Assembly (NCBI GenBank): GCA_016235595.1
Contig: JACRJX010000040.1
Location: 248,001-312,000 of the forward strand
DNA from: Verrucomicrobiota bacterium
GTDB taxonomy: Bacteria; Verrucomicrobiota; Verrucomicrobiia; CAIQCK01
Reading direction: 5' to 3'
DNA: 64,000 nt
In this document: positions 1 to 7,963 of the stretch, one piece after another
How positions within the stretch are numbered: position 1 is the first letter of the stretch
Layout: each line of letters starts with the position of its first letter
Translations under genes and position numbers: made by a program
Notes under the pieces: model-generated
Databases searched by the model: none
What the model was told of the DNA's origin: nothing
Seen by the model: only the letters and a program-made list of their open reading frames with translations

Positions 1-81
1 CAGGTGCCCGGTGGACGAGATCGGCAGAAACTCCGTGATGCCTTCGACGACACCAATGATGAAAGCGTAGAACCAATCCAT
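1..81 (-). CDS. uppP: Undecaprenyl-diphosphatase UppP (BacA), N-terminal part only
   Basis: The reverse strand encodes 27 residues beginning MDWFYAFIIGVVEGITEF and continuing LPISSTGHL before the window ends. The E-G-x-T-E-F-L-P-I-S-S-T-G-H-L stretch is the first conserved motif of the UppP/BacA family, integral membrane phosphatases that recycle undecaprenyl pyrophosphate to the monophosphate carrier for peptidoglycan and LPS synthesis. Its Glu residues belong to the family's active site. The ATG lies 7 bases after the thiS stop codon, so it is probably the last visible gene of the thi operon. Only the N terminus can be seen. Identification rests on this motif and is secure for so short a piece. 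Confidence 0.85.
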   Translation of the reverse strand, partial: MDWFYAFIIGVVEGITEFLPISSTGHL

Positions 82-88
82 AAGCGAC

Positions 89-301
89 TCAGCCGCCGGC
101 CACAATGCGGACGACCTCCAGTTTGTCACCCTCTTTCAGTTCCACCCCTGCAAACTGGTCGCGGCGCAGCGGTTCGCCGTTGTATTCGACGATGACGATG
201 CGCGGGTCCAAACCCTGTCGCTGGATGAAATCCGTGATTCGGCACGGCAATTCGATGACCGTCGCTTTACCGTTCGCTGTGATGTTGGCAGTCGCTTTCA
301 T
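89..301 (-). CDS. thiS: Sulfur carrier protein ThiS
   Basis: A 70-residue ubiquitin-fold protein ending in Gly-Gly (...VVRIVAGG), the C terminus that is adenylated and thiocarboxylated so that ThiS can hand sulfur to ThiG in thiazole formation. Length and the central V-E-Y-N-G-E-P-L segment fit the family. The ATG overlaps the thiH stop codon by four bases (ATGA), indicating translational coupling, and uppP follows after 7 bases. No thiF adenylyltransferase is present in the window, so ThiS must be activated by a ThiF/MoeB protein encoded elsewhere. Confidence 0.93.
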   Translation of the reverse strand: MKATANITANGKATVIELPCRITDFIQRQGLDPRIVIVEYNGEPLRRDQFAGVELKEGDKLEVVRIVAGG

Positions 302-1503
302 GGCAGCACACTCTCTGACAATGCGGGATCCCAGTCCTTCCAGACCGGCTCGTAACCTAGCGAACGAAGCCTGTCGGCCACGTCCGCCGCCGAGCGCTCG
401 TCCGCTATCACAAATTGCTCTGCGGCTGAACAATGTGCGCTCCCGGCCGAGACCGCTCCGATCTCGATCCTCCTGCCACGCTCCGTCCGGTGCAGTTCTT
501 CGCTGCCTGCGCCTGTATAACCACCCGGTTCCGTGTGACTGCCGGCGCTTATCATCGTGATGCCGAGCGGAACCAGCCCGTCGCGCAGCCGCGCCGACTC
601 GCGGGTGCTCAGCACAATGCCAACGTGCGGAAAAGTCAGCCGCAGCGCGCATACGAACTGCACCATCTCGCGGTCACTCATTGGATGACGCGGCTCGAAC
701 TCGCCTGCCGCCGGCCGCAGCCGTGGCAGCGACACCGTGAGTTGGGCGCGCCAGCAATTCTTCAGCAGATGCTCGGCGTGCGCCGCCAACGCAATGGATT
801 CCTCGCGCCACTTCCAGAGGCCGATCAACGCACCGATGCCGAGCCGTCGGAAGCCCGCTGCATAACCGCGCTCCGCTGTCTCCAGCCGCCAGTCAAAATC
901 CCTCTTCGGTCCCGACGTATGCATCTCACGATACACGTCGCGGTTGTAGGTCTCCTGGTAAACCACCACACCTTCGCAACCCGCCGCGGCAATGGGCCGG
1001 TAATCGTCCGTTTCCAGTGGCCCGACTTCGATGCTGATGCTCGGTACACTTGCCGCGTGCAGCGCCGCCACGCAATCGCGCAGATAGTTGTTCGATACAA
1101 ACTTCGGATGCTCACCCGCCACAAGCAGGATGTTTCGAAACCCTTCCGCCACCAGATGCCGCGTTTCCGTCATCACCTGCTCCACCGTCAGCGTGGTGCG
1201 CAGGACAGCGTTGTCGCGCGAGAAACCGCAATATTGGCAGTTGTTGACGCACTCGTTGGAAAGATACACCGGCGCAAACATGCGCATGGCCTTGCCGAAA
1301 TGCCTCACCGTCAGCGCATGACTCTCTCGCGCCATCGTTTCCAGGAAGGGCGCCGCCGCCGGCGAAATCAACACCGCGAAGTCGGAGAGAGAACGGTGGT
1401 CGCCCCGGCCCAGTGCGCGCTCCACGTCAGCCGCCGTCGCGCGCTCGGCGAGTTGCGCGAGATCTGCGAGCGGGAGTCCATTGAGAACGTTGACGAAGCT
1501 CAT
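298..1503 (-). CDS. thiH: 2-iminoacetate synthase ThiH (radical SAM tyrosine lyase)
   Basis: A 401-residue radical SAM enzyme that cleaves tyrosine to dehydroglycine and p-cresol for thiazole synthesis, the anaerobic-type alternative to the glycine oxidase ThiO. The CX3CX2C cluster motif is at residues 85-92 (NECVNNCQYCGF), followed by the ThiH-typical V-A-G-E-H-P and Y-Q-E-T-Y segments. The open frame extends 39 codons upstream, but that part is low-complexity and unlike the family, so the start at MSFVNVLNGL is preferred. The gene lies between a DUF2007-like gene and thiS, and overlaps thiS by four bases. Confidence 0.93.
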   Translation of the reverse strand: MSFVNVLNGLPLADLAQLAERATAADVERALGRGDHRSLSDFAVLISPAAAPFLETMARESHALTVRHFGKAMRMFAPVYLSNECVNNCQYCGFSRDNAVLRTTLTVEQVMTETRHLVAEGFRNILLVAGEHPKFVSNNYLRDCVAALHAASVPSISIEVGPLETDDYRPIAAAGCEGVVVYQETYNRDVYREMHTSGPKRDFDWRLETAERGYAAGFRRLGIGALIGLWKWREESIALAAHAEHLLKNCWRAQLTVSLPRLRPAAGEFEPRHPMSDREMVQFVCALRLTFPHVGIVLSTRESARLRDGLVPLGITMISAGSHTEPGGYTGAGSEELHRTERGRRIEIGAVSAGSAHCSAAEQFVIADERSAADVADRLRSLGYEPVWKDWDPALSESVLP

Positions 1504-1637
1504 TCGCCTCCCGACAAAACCACACCCGCCCCGGCCACGGCGGTGTTCGTCAAACTGTTCACTTGTTGCATGGGAGAAGGTTAGCCCGAAGCCACCCTGT
1601 TGCGCAAGAATACCCGACACCGCCTCGCGTCGCAGAA

Positions 1638-2174
1638 TCAGCGATGGCCGACCAGCTTCTCGGGAGGAGCCGAATCACCGCACGGGTTTTCTTCTGCGTC
1701 TTCCGCCTCCTTCAGTCCCTCACGACAAATGTGCACGATCACGCCCGCCACCCCACCTATGGCAAACATAACCAATAGACCTCCAATGCTCGGCACACGC
1801 CCCGCGCCGCTGACCATCGCGGCCAACGCAGGCAGGCCGAGCGTAATCAGCGTCACGATGCCACCTGTGATAAAGGCTGAGCCAACCGCCTTGCCGGTGA
1901 CTTTTGTGAAATTGTCCTCCACGATTTCTGTCTGCTCCGGCGGAATGAAATTATAGGGTAGCGGCCCCGCCCCTTCCCCGCCTCGCAAAATGCGCCCCGC
2001 TCTTTCGGCATCTTCGTCGGATACTTCCAATCGAACCGGAATTGCAGTCGTGCCCGCACCGACGACGGCGAGGCTGATCTCATCAAACAAGAACCCGTCA
2101 ATTCCAGCCGCCTGCAACCGCGATAGTGCCAGTGACGCTTCGGCTTGGTGGGTAAACTCACCGACCGTCGTCAT
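1638..2174 (-). CDS. DUF2007-like protein with two membrane segments
   Basis: A 178-residue protein. Residues 1-70 (MTTVGEFTHQAEASLALSRL onward) resemble the small alpha/beta DUF2007 domain, a putative ligand-binding or signalling module of about 70 residues. The C-terminal half has two hydrophobic segments at about residues 93-120 and 125-148, consistent with membrane anchoring. A GGAG box 8 bases before the second methionine fixes the start there. That ATG is 14 bases after the thiG stop, so the gene is embedded in the thi operon although the family has no known thiamine role. The link to thiamine is positional only. Confidence 0.75.
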   Translation of the reverse strand: MTTVGEFTHQAEASLALSRLQAAGIDGFLFDEISLAVVGAGTTAIPVRLEVSDEDAERAGRILRGGEGAGPLPYNFIPPEQTEIVEDNFTKVTGKAVGSAFITGGIVTLITLGLPALAAMVSGAGRVPSIGGLLVMFAIGGVAGVIVHICREGLKEAEDAEENPCGDSAPPEKLVGHR

Positions 2175-2188
2175 GGGAACAGCTCCGG

Positions 2189-2980
2189 TCACCGCTCCAG
2201 GAACCCCGTGAGCGGGCTTGTAGGTTGTGCCTCGATCGAGCGCGGCGCAAGGCCGATCTCGAACGCCTCGCGGCCAGCTTCGACAGCGGCTTTGAACGCG
2301 CGCGCCATACGAACAGGGTCGCTGGCGACCGCGATGGCGGTGTTGATGAGGACGGCATCCGCGCCAATTTCCATCGCTTCAGCGACGTGGGACGGCGCGC
2401 CAAGCCCCGCGTCCACCACAACGGGGACGGTGGCCTGTTCGATGATGATCCCGATCTGCGCGCGGGTTTCGATACCGCGGGCGCTGCCAATGGGCGAGCC
2501 AAGCGGCATGACCGTGGAACACCCCACGTCCTGCAGGCGCTTTGCCAGCACCGGGTCGGCGTTGATGTAGGGCAGCACGACAAAACCTTCCTTTACCAGC
2601 GTTTCGGCGGCCCTCAACGTCTCGATCGGATCGGGCAACAGGTAGTGCGGGTCGGGATGAATCTCCAATTTCAACCAATGGCCGAGTCCCGCGGCACGGG
2701 CCAGCTTGGCGAGGCGCACGGCTTCGTCCGCGTTCATCGCGCCGCTGGTGTTCGGCAGGAGTTGCACACGCTTGGTGTCAATGAAGTCGAGGATGTTGGC
2801 AAAGCGATCGTGCTGGCCGCTGAGGTCGGCACGGCGCAATGCGACGGTGACGATTTCGCTGCCACTGGCCGCGATGGCATCGCGCATCAGTTCGTTGGAG
2901 GCGAACTTGCCCGTGCCCAACAGCAGCCGCGAGGCAAACTCGCGCCCTGCGATTTTTAGTTTGGATGAGTGTTCAGACAC
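2189..2980 (-). CDS. thiG: Thiazole synthase ThiG
   Basis: A 263-residue TIM-barrel enzyme that joins 1-deoxyxylulose 5-phosphate, dehydroglycine and ThiS-thiocarboxylate into the thiazole phosphate of thiamine. Visible signatures are SRLLLGTGKF near the N terminus, LLPNTSGA at 74-81, the imine-forming Lys at about 104 in LKLEIHPD, and the phosphate-binding end DAGLGAPSHVAEAMEIGADA. Length is normal. It follows larE by 51 bases and is followed by the DUF2007-like gene. No TPP riboswitch motif is visible in front of it; the short gap to larE leaves no space for one. Confidence 0.95.
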   Translation of the reverse strand: MSEHSSKLKIAGREFASRLLLGTGKFASNELMRDAIAASGSEIVTVALRRADLSGQHDRFANILDFIDTKRVQLLPNTSGAMNADEAVRLAKLARAAGLGHWLKLEIHPDPHYLLPDPIETLRAAETLVKEGFVVLPYINADPVLAKRLQDVGCSTVMPLGSPIGSARGIETRAQIGIIIEQATVPVVVDAGLGAPSHVAEAMEIGADAVLINTAIAVASDPVRMARAFKAAVEAGREAFEIGLAPRSIEAQPTSPLTGFLER

Positions 2981-3031
2981 TGTGATGATTCGTAATGTGG
3001 GTGTGGCAACTCAGCGTAGCGGCGCATCGCC

Positions 3032-3892
3032 TCACTGTGCCACAGCCGGTGCAGGCTGGGTCGGGAGCACCTCGTTCGCGCTGCCCCGGCGGTAGCCCTG
3101 GAGATCGAGCGCCACGTAGGTATAGCCGATTTCTTTCAATTGGTTGACGATGGTTTCCCGGACTCCGTTCTCCGTCAGGCGGGCAATCTGGTCCGGCGCG
3201 ACCTCGATGCGCGCCAATGGCACCGTGCCGTTGGCGCCGCCGCGATGGTGCCGAACGCGCACGTCGTGGAAACCCAGGTTCCAAAGAGCATTCTCGGCTG
3301 CCTCGATCATCGCCAGCGCCTGCAGCGTCACAGTCTCGCCGTAAGGCACGCGCGAACTGAGGCAGGCCATTTGCGGCTTGTTGGCGGTAGGCAGGCCGAG
3401 CATGGCGGACAACGCACGAATGTCAGCCTTGGTGAGACCTGCTTCCTTGAGCGGCGCGCGAGCCTGAAACTCGGCCGCAGCATCCGCGCCGGGCCGGAAG
3501 TCGCCGATGTCGCTGGCATTCTCGCCGTGAACAATCACCCCGATACCTTCGGCGTTCGCGATGGGCACGAGCTTGTCGAACAACTCGTGCTTGCAGAAGT
3601 AGCAACGGTTCGGTGGATTGGCGACGTAATCGGCGTTGCTGAACTCGTTGGTCTTCACGACGCGAACCGGAAAGCCACACTCTTTGCCAAGTTGGAGCGC
3701 CTCAGCCAATTCGCGCCGCGGCAGGCTGGGCGTGTCAGCGATCACCGAGAGCGCCTTTGCACCCAGTGTGTCGTGGGCAACGCGCGCCAGAAAGGCCGAA
3801 TCCACGCCGCCGCTGTAGGCGACGAGCACACTGCCGTAACCCCGCAGCATTTCACGGAGACGGTCGAACTTGTTTTGGAGTTGAACATCCAC
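3032..3892 (-). CDS. larE: LarE-like ATP-dependent sulfur transferase
   Basis: A 286-residue PP-loop protein with SGGVDS at 27-32, the ATP-pyrophosphatase motif. LarE adds sulfur to the pyridinium dicarboxylate precursor of the nickel-pincer cofactor of lactate racemase. Besides the Cys at about 177 (QMACLSSR), there is a C-x-x-C at 97-100 (NRCYFC). Three-cysteine LarE proteins are reported to carry a 4Fe-4S cluster and to act catalytically rather than sacrificing their own sulfur. The frame can be opened up to 3934 by a TTG, but that codon lies in the U-tract of the upstream terminator, so the GTG at 3892 is chosen. No larA, larB or larC is visible. Its place ahead of thiG leaves open a role in supplying sulfur. 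Confidence 0.85.
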   Translation of the reverse strand: MDVQLQNKFDRLREMLRGYGSVLVAYSGGVDSAFLARVAHDTLGAKALSVIADTPSLPRRELAEALQLGKECGFPVRVVKTNEFSNADYVANPPNRCYFCKHELFDKLVPIANAEGIGVIVHGENASDIGDFRPGADAAAEFQARAPLKEAGLTKADIRALSAMLGLPTANKPQMACLSSRVPYGETVTLQALAMIEAAENALWNLGFHDVRVRHHRGGANGTVPLARIEVAPDQIARLTENGVRETIVNQLKEIGYTYVALDLQGYRRGSANEVLPTQPAPAVAQ

Positions 3893-3924
3893 GGAACGAC
3901 TGTAGCGAGGTTGGTGGAGGGTGT

Positions 3925-3964
3925 CAAAAAGCAATCAGCCTCGATGCGATGCACCGAGGCTGAT
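3925..3964 (-). terminator. Rho-independent terminator of the HNH endonuclease gene
   Basis: Perfect 11-bp inverted repeat (3933-3943 with 3954-3964, AATCAGCCTCG arms) with a 10-base loop. On the minus strand it is followed by GCTTTTTG. It begins 26 bases after the HNH stop codon and separates that gene from the larE-thi operon. Confidence 0.75.
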
Positions 3965-3989
3965 TCCAGAAATGATTGCCAGCCGTCCG

Positions 3990-4607
3990 CTACGACACTT
4001 CCTCGCCGAGTTCCACGTTCCAATAGGCGATGTCGAGGAAATGCTTCCAGCTATCGTCGGGCTTGGGGACGGTGACCTGCACGAACGGCCGCCACTTCGG
4101 CCGCTTGGGCTTGCGGATGAGCCGCATGCCCGCTTCAACCGGAGTGCGGTTGGCTTTGCGGGTGTTACACGGGATGCAGGAACAGACGACGTTGTCCCAG
4201 ACCGTGGTGCCGCCGCGATCGCGCGGGATGACGTGGTCAATGTTCAGGTCGCGCCGCTCAAACACCTTGCCGCAATACTGGCATGTGTTGGCGTCGCGCT
4301 CGAAAATGTTGTGGCGGGTGAATTTCACCTCTTTCTGCGGCAGCCGGTCAAAGAAGAGCAACAGCACCACTTTGGGAATGCGAATGCGAAACCGGACTGT
4401 GTGGATGCTCTCCGCTTCTTGCGGGCAGCGATCGGAGAAGTCGCGCCATTCGTGGAAGTCGAATGTGTTGAACGCGCCGTTCTCCGCGCATACGACCTCG
4501 GCGTGGCCCTCAAACAGGAGCGTCAACGCCCGTCGAACCGAGCAAATATTGACCGCCTGCCAGAGTCGGTTCAGCACCAACACATTGCTGTTGAGCAGCT
4601 CTTCCAT
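3990..4607 (-). CDS. HNH endonuclease family protein
   Basis: A 205-residue protein with a C-terminal HNH (McrA-type) nuclease domain. Two zinc-ribbon cysteine pairs (C109-x-x-C112 in TCQYCG and C144-x-x-C147 in SCIPC) flank the catalytic LNIDHVIPRDRGG segment at 121-133, followed by W-D-N-V. The N-terminal 100 residues (LNSNVLVLNRLWQAVNICSV) match the long-form HNH proteins common in many bacterial phyla, which are single chromosomal genes with no demonstrated substrate. It stands alone, bounded by a terminator downstream and about 140 bases of non-coding DNA upstream. Nothing links it to a phage or restriction system here. Confidence 0.88.
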   Translation of the reverse strand: MEELLNSNVLVLNRLWQAVNICSVRRALTLLFEGHAEVVCAENGAFNTFDFHEWRDFSDRCPQEAESIHTVRFRIRIPKVVLLLFFDRLPQKEVKFTRHNIFERDANTCQYCGKVFERRDLNIDHVIPRDRGGTTVWDNVVCSCIPCNTRKANRTPVEAGMRLIRKPKRPKWRPFVQVTVPKPDDSWKHFLDIAYWNVELGEEVS

Positions 4608-4750
4608 AACCCATTACGTCCTCGTTTACCGAATGAAACCACCCGGAAACGGCCTGAAGAATAACATTTTCCGCCAAAAAGTGTCAATGGCGACACTATT
4701 ACGGTTCTGCGGCAAAAGCACTGGCCCAATCGCTCTGCACGACAGGCTGT

Positions 4751-5239
4751 TTACATCCTGTCGAGCGTATGCTCTCTCGTGGCGGAGCCGTTGAGGCCCC
4801 TGACAATCTTGTCGAGGTCCGCGTCTGCCAGATCCACATCAATGACCAACGTGCCATTATGGATCACCTCACGGATTGCCGGAGCGGCAATGGGAATGCC
4901 GTTGATCGTCAGCACATAGAGTTCGCCTCGATGCTCAGCGGTAAAGGTTTCGATCACGCGCTGCCCGTGTGAGTCGAATTGGAGGATGAGTTGCTTGCGC
5001 GTGGGAGTTTTTACCGCGATGGCCTTTGCCAGATCATATTCGGATAGCTCCGACAACTGGTTGATGACCACGTTCATCGGCGGATTGCTGATGACGACGG
5101 TCTTGCGATGGGCCTCGGGCAACCTGTCGGATGCCTGGAGGAAGAGACGCAGTGTGGCTTCATCGTCTTTGCAGCCTGCCACAAGCCAGCAAATCAACAA
5201 CGCCACCGCCGAACGAAAAATCGTGTTCCACTTCTTCAT
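4751..5239 (-). CDS. Lipoprotein with a SecD P1-head-like domain
   Basis: A 162-residue exported protein. The N terminus MKKWNTIFRSAVALLICWLV runs into AGCKDD, a signal peptide ending in a lipobox (V-A-G-C), so it is predicted to be a lipoprotein. The C-terminal half (FTAEHRGELYVLTINGIPIA onward, then APAIREVI) resembles the P1 head subdomain of SecD, which normally reads FTAENVGRRLAIVLDG...S-A-P-x-I. None of the SecD membrane segments is present. The function is unknown; the domain assignment is by eye and moderate in confidence. It is transcribed divergently from the large TPR membrane protein. Confidence 0.7.
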   Translation of the reverse strand: MKKWNTIFRSAVALLICWLVAGCKDDEATLRLFLQASDRLPEAHRKTVVISNPPMNVVINQLSELSEYDLAKAIAVKTPTRKQLILQFDSHGQRVIETFTAEHRGELYVLTINGIPIAAPAIREVIHNGTLVIDVDLADADLDKIVRGLNGSATREHTLDRM

Positions 5240-5322
5240 AATTACCATCTAAATACAAACTGACCGACCGGTTTCTGTCCGCGGAGTCTAGCCAAAGAGC
5301 CGCCGCAAGACAAGCGCGAGGG

Positions 5323-5350
5323 TTGCACTCCATCCGCCGGCCTCTATAAT
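5323..5350 (+). promoter_or_regulatory. Sigma-70-type promoter for the TMTC-like gene
   Basis: TTGCAC at 5323-5328 and a perfect TATAAT at 5345-5350 are separated by 16 bases. This is the best promoter match noticed in the window. Transcription would start near 5357, leaving a leader of about 100 bases. The leader contains a 26-codon basic open frame (5371-5451, starting MNLTPTTRSRQRR) of unknown relevance. Confidence 0.55.
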
Positions 5351-5457
5351 ACCCCCGCTTTCGCATTCACGATGAACCTTACTCCGACAACCCGAAGTCG
5401 CCAACGCAGGGCAACGAAAACCTCGCTTCCCAGCCGCAGTCGCAACCGATAACCATC

Positions 5458-7914
5458 ATGGCCGACCCAACGACACCTGACGCCCCGCAGAATACAGTAC
5501 CGCCAGCGCCTGTCGCTTCCCCCGCACCTGCCCCGGCGGAACACGACCCAAGACTCGACGTCACGCCGTTCGAAGCCGCGCGAAGGGCGTTGTCCGCCAG
5601 CGCGCTGCCCGGCCGGGCCTGGGGCTTGCCGAAACTGACAGCTCAATACGACGTGTTTCTGCTCGTGATGATTCTGCTGGCTGCGGCATTGGCCTATGCA
5701 AATACGTTCTCCAGCGACCTGCTCTTCGAAGCGCGAACGATGCTGCAAGGCGACGCACGCCTTCATGATCTCGATCATCTGGACGACATCTTTGGCAAGA
5801 ACTACGGCTATCCACTCGTCACCAACGATGGCCTTTACCGGCCCTTGACCACGCTGTCTTTCCTGCTGAACTACACCGTGTTGGGCAATGGGATCGATCC
5901 GGTCGGTTATCACACGCTGAATTGGCTGCTGCACGCGCTTAATTCGATCCTCGTCTTTTATCTCGTCACCGTGGTGTTTCGGTCGACGCGCGCGGGCTTT
6001 GCCGCCGGCATCCTGTTCGCATGCCAACCCGCCAACACTGAAGCGGTGACCTGCGTGCTTGGCCGGCCCGATCTGCTGTCAACGACGCTCGTGTTACTGG
6101 GGCTGTTCGCCCATTTGGGCGAGGTGGCTTTGGCAAATCGCGCGTTCTTGAAATGGCTGCTGAGGCTCACGTCGTGGCTCCTGTTCTTCCTGGCGCTGCT
6201 GGCCAAGGAAAGCGCGGTTGTGTTGCTGCCGTTGGTGATTTTGTTCGACTGGCTGTTCGACTGGAAGCGCTACAGCGGACATCCAACGCGCGACTTCTGG
6301 GAGAACGTTTTGCGGAAGTTCCGCAGCAATTACCTTTGGATGTTCGTAATCTGGTGCGTCTATCTGGCCGTGCGGCTGGTCGTGCTGCTGCGTCTGGAGC
6401 CAATGCACGTGAACTTTGCGGACAACCCACTGGCCGCGTCCAATGTTTTCGACCGGCTGCTGACCGCGTGTGTCCTGACAGCCAAAGCTGCCTACCTGCT
6501 CGTTCTCCCGCAATCGCTCTCCGCGGACTATTCGTTCAGCCAGATTGTTCCCGTGGATACGGGGTTTCGCCGTGTGGAAGACTGGCTGGGCGTGCTGGCA
6601 CTGGCCGGCATCCTGGGCCTCCTTTACGCGACCTGGCGCTCTCGCCGCCATCTGCGCGCGCTCGTTTTCTGGATCGGCCTGTTTTTGCTGACACTCGCGT
6701 CCAATCTGAGCCTGCTTGGCGTCAACAACAGCATCTTTTCAGAACGCTGGCTCTACCTTCCCGCGGTAAGCACGTGCGCGCTGATCGGCCTGGTGATTCA
6801 TCTGGTGACGCGCAGCATCATCGCCCCGTGGTGGGCCTACAAAGGAGAACTCCCGCCTTTCGCGGATTGTTCGGAGACCGTACTTTTCAACGACCATCTG
6901 GACCTGCCGTATCAGCAGCGTCTCGCCGTGCGGAAACGCCTCGGTTGGAGCCTTTACGCCGTCAGCATCGCGATGATTGCCGTGGTGTTCGTCCTGCGCG
7001 CGTCTTTGCGCAATAACGACTGGAAGAATGATCTCTCCATCTGGCAGGCTGCCACGGTCATCTCCCCCAACAGCGCCAAGGCACACAAGCAACTCGCCTT
7101 TGCCCTGTTTCAGGGCGCACCGGACGGCTCGCGCATCGATGAGTCCATCGCCGAGGCAGAGAAGGCGCTGATGATCTGGCCCCAATACGAGGAAGCCACC
7201 GCCCAACTCGGCCATTACCTCGGCGTGAAGGCCGACTTGCGCAGCGCGCCTGACCGCATCGCCCGCAAACCCATGTCGCCGGAGACGCGCGCCCTTTACG
7301 CCAAGGCTGCCGACACCCTCACACGCGCCGCCATCCTCAACCGCAAGTCCTCCGAACTCCGACTGCAGCAACTGCGCACACGCGCGTGGGCCACTGATCT
7401 CAAGCTCACCCTCGGCAACCACCTCATCTACTTCGATCTCGGCACGGTCTATTCGCAACTCGGCCTTTTCCCGCAATCGCTCGAAGCTTACGCCTACGCC
7501 GCCCGCATCTCGCCGGGCGAACCGGTCGCTCACGAAGGCATGGGCGAGGCGTTGGCCAACCTCGGCCGTCCGGAAGAATCCGTCGTCGAACTGATCCAGG
7601 CGCTCATGCTCGCCCCCAACCGCGGCCAGACTTGGCGCGCGCTGGAAATCGTTTACAAGAAACTCGCTCCCAGCGAACAGGTCATCGCCCTCGACCCTGC
7701 CGGCCGTCCACATCTGAACACTTCCGTCACCACAGTGCAAAGCCACATCGAACGCGCGTTTCGCCAACTCGTGCAGGCGCTGCTCGACGCCAACCAGCGC
7801 GACTTGGCGCGCAAGCTCGCGGAAGTTGCCGTGGACCAATACGGCATGGCACAGGCCGACTTTGGCGACCTCATCCGCCGCCAGGTGCAACGCCAACAAT
7901 TCCAGATGCGGTAA
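5458..7914 (+). CDS. TMTC-like multi-pass membrane protein with C-terminal TPR repeats
   Basis: An 818-residue protein with a Pro/Ala-rich cytoplasmic tail (1-60), about 9-11 hydrophobic segments between residues 60 and 520, and TPR-like helical pairs from about 535 to the end. The Y-R-P-L-T-T-L-S-F-L-L-N-Y and H-T-L-N-W-L-L-H-A-L-N-S motifs after the first membrane segment are those of bacterial relatives of eukaryotic TMTC O-mannosyltransferases, a GT-C fold group using polyprenyl-phosphate sugars. The acidic pair expected in the first outer loop is only partly kept (SDLLFEAR). The activity is therefore an inference. The ATG at 5458 has no Shine-Dalgarno sequence, and the frame stays open and protein-like for about 25 codons upstream without an ordinary start codon. 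Confidence 0.8.
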   Translation: MADPTTPDAPQNTVPPAPVASPAPAPAEHDPRLDVTPFEAARRALSASALPGRAWGLPKLTAQYDVFLLVMILLAAALAYANTFSSDLLFEARTMLQGDARLHDLDHLDDIFGKNYGYPLVTNDGLYRPLTTLSFLLNYTVLGNGIDPVGYHTLNWLLHALNSILVFYLVTVVFRSTRAGFAAGILFACQPANTEAVTCVLGRPDLLSTTLVLLGLFAHLGEVALANRAFLKWLLRLTSWLLFFLALLAKESAVVLLPLVILFDWLFDWKRYSGHPTRDFWENVLRKFRSNYLWMFVIWCVYLAVRLVVLLRLEPMHVNFADNPLAASNVFDRLLTACVLTAKAAYLLVLPQSLSADYSFSQIVPVDTGFRRVEDWLGVLALAGILGLLYATWRSRRHLRALVFWIGLFLLTLASNLSLLGVNNSIFSERWLYLPAVSTCALIGLVIHLVTRSIIAPWWAYKGELPPFADCSETVLFNDHLDLPYQQRLAVRKRLGWSLYAVSIAMIAVVFVLRASLRNNDWKNDLSIWQAATVISPNSAKAHKQLAFALFQGAPDGSRIDESIAEAEKALMIWPQYEEATAQLGHYLGVKADLRSAPDRIARKPMSPETRALYAKAADTLTRAAILNRKSSELRLQQLRTRAWATDLKLTLGNHLIYFDLGTVYSQLGLFPQSLEAYAYAARISPGEPVAHEGMGEALANLGRPEESVVELIQALMLAPNRGQTWRALEIVYKKLAPSEQVIALDPAGRPHLNTSVTTVQSHIERAFRQLVQALLDANQRDLARKLAEVAVDQYGMAQADFGDLIRRQVQRQQFQMR

Positions 7915-7963
7915 GCGGTTCCGCGTTGGCCATCGGCAATTAGCGACTGTCTGCCTCTGCAAG

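Noticed and set aside
433..1584. A 383-codon plus-strand frame opposite thiH
   Set aside because: It is an antisense shadow of thiH, has no recognisable domain and a composition dominated by Arg and His.
2981..3031. TPP riboswitch before thiG
   Set aside because: The gap to larE is 51 bases and has no CTGAGA or ACCTGA elements.
3893..3934. Upstream TTG start for larE
   Set aside because: The codon falls in the U-tract of the preceding gene's terminator, so a larE transcript would hardly include it.
3990..4607. HNH gene as part of a phage or defence island
   Set aside because: No phage, restriction or toxin genes are near; long-form HNH proteins are common lone genes.
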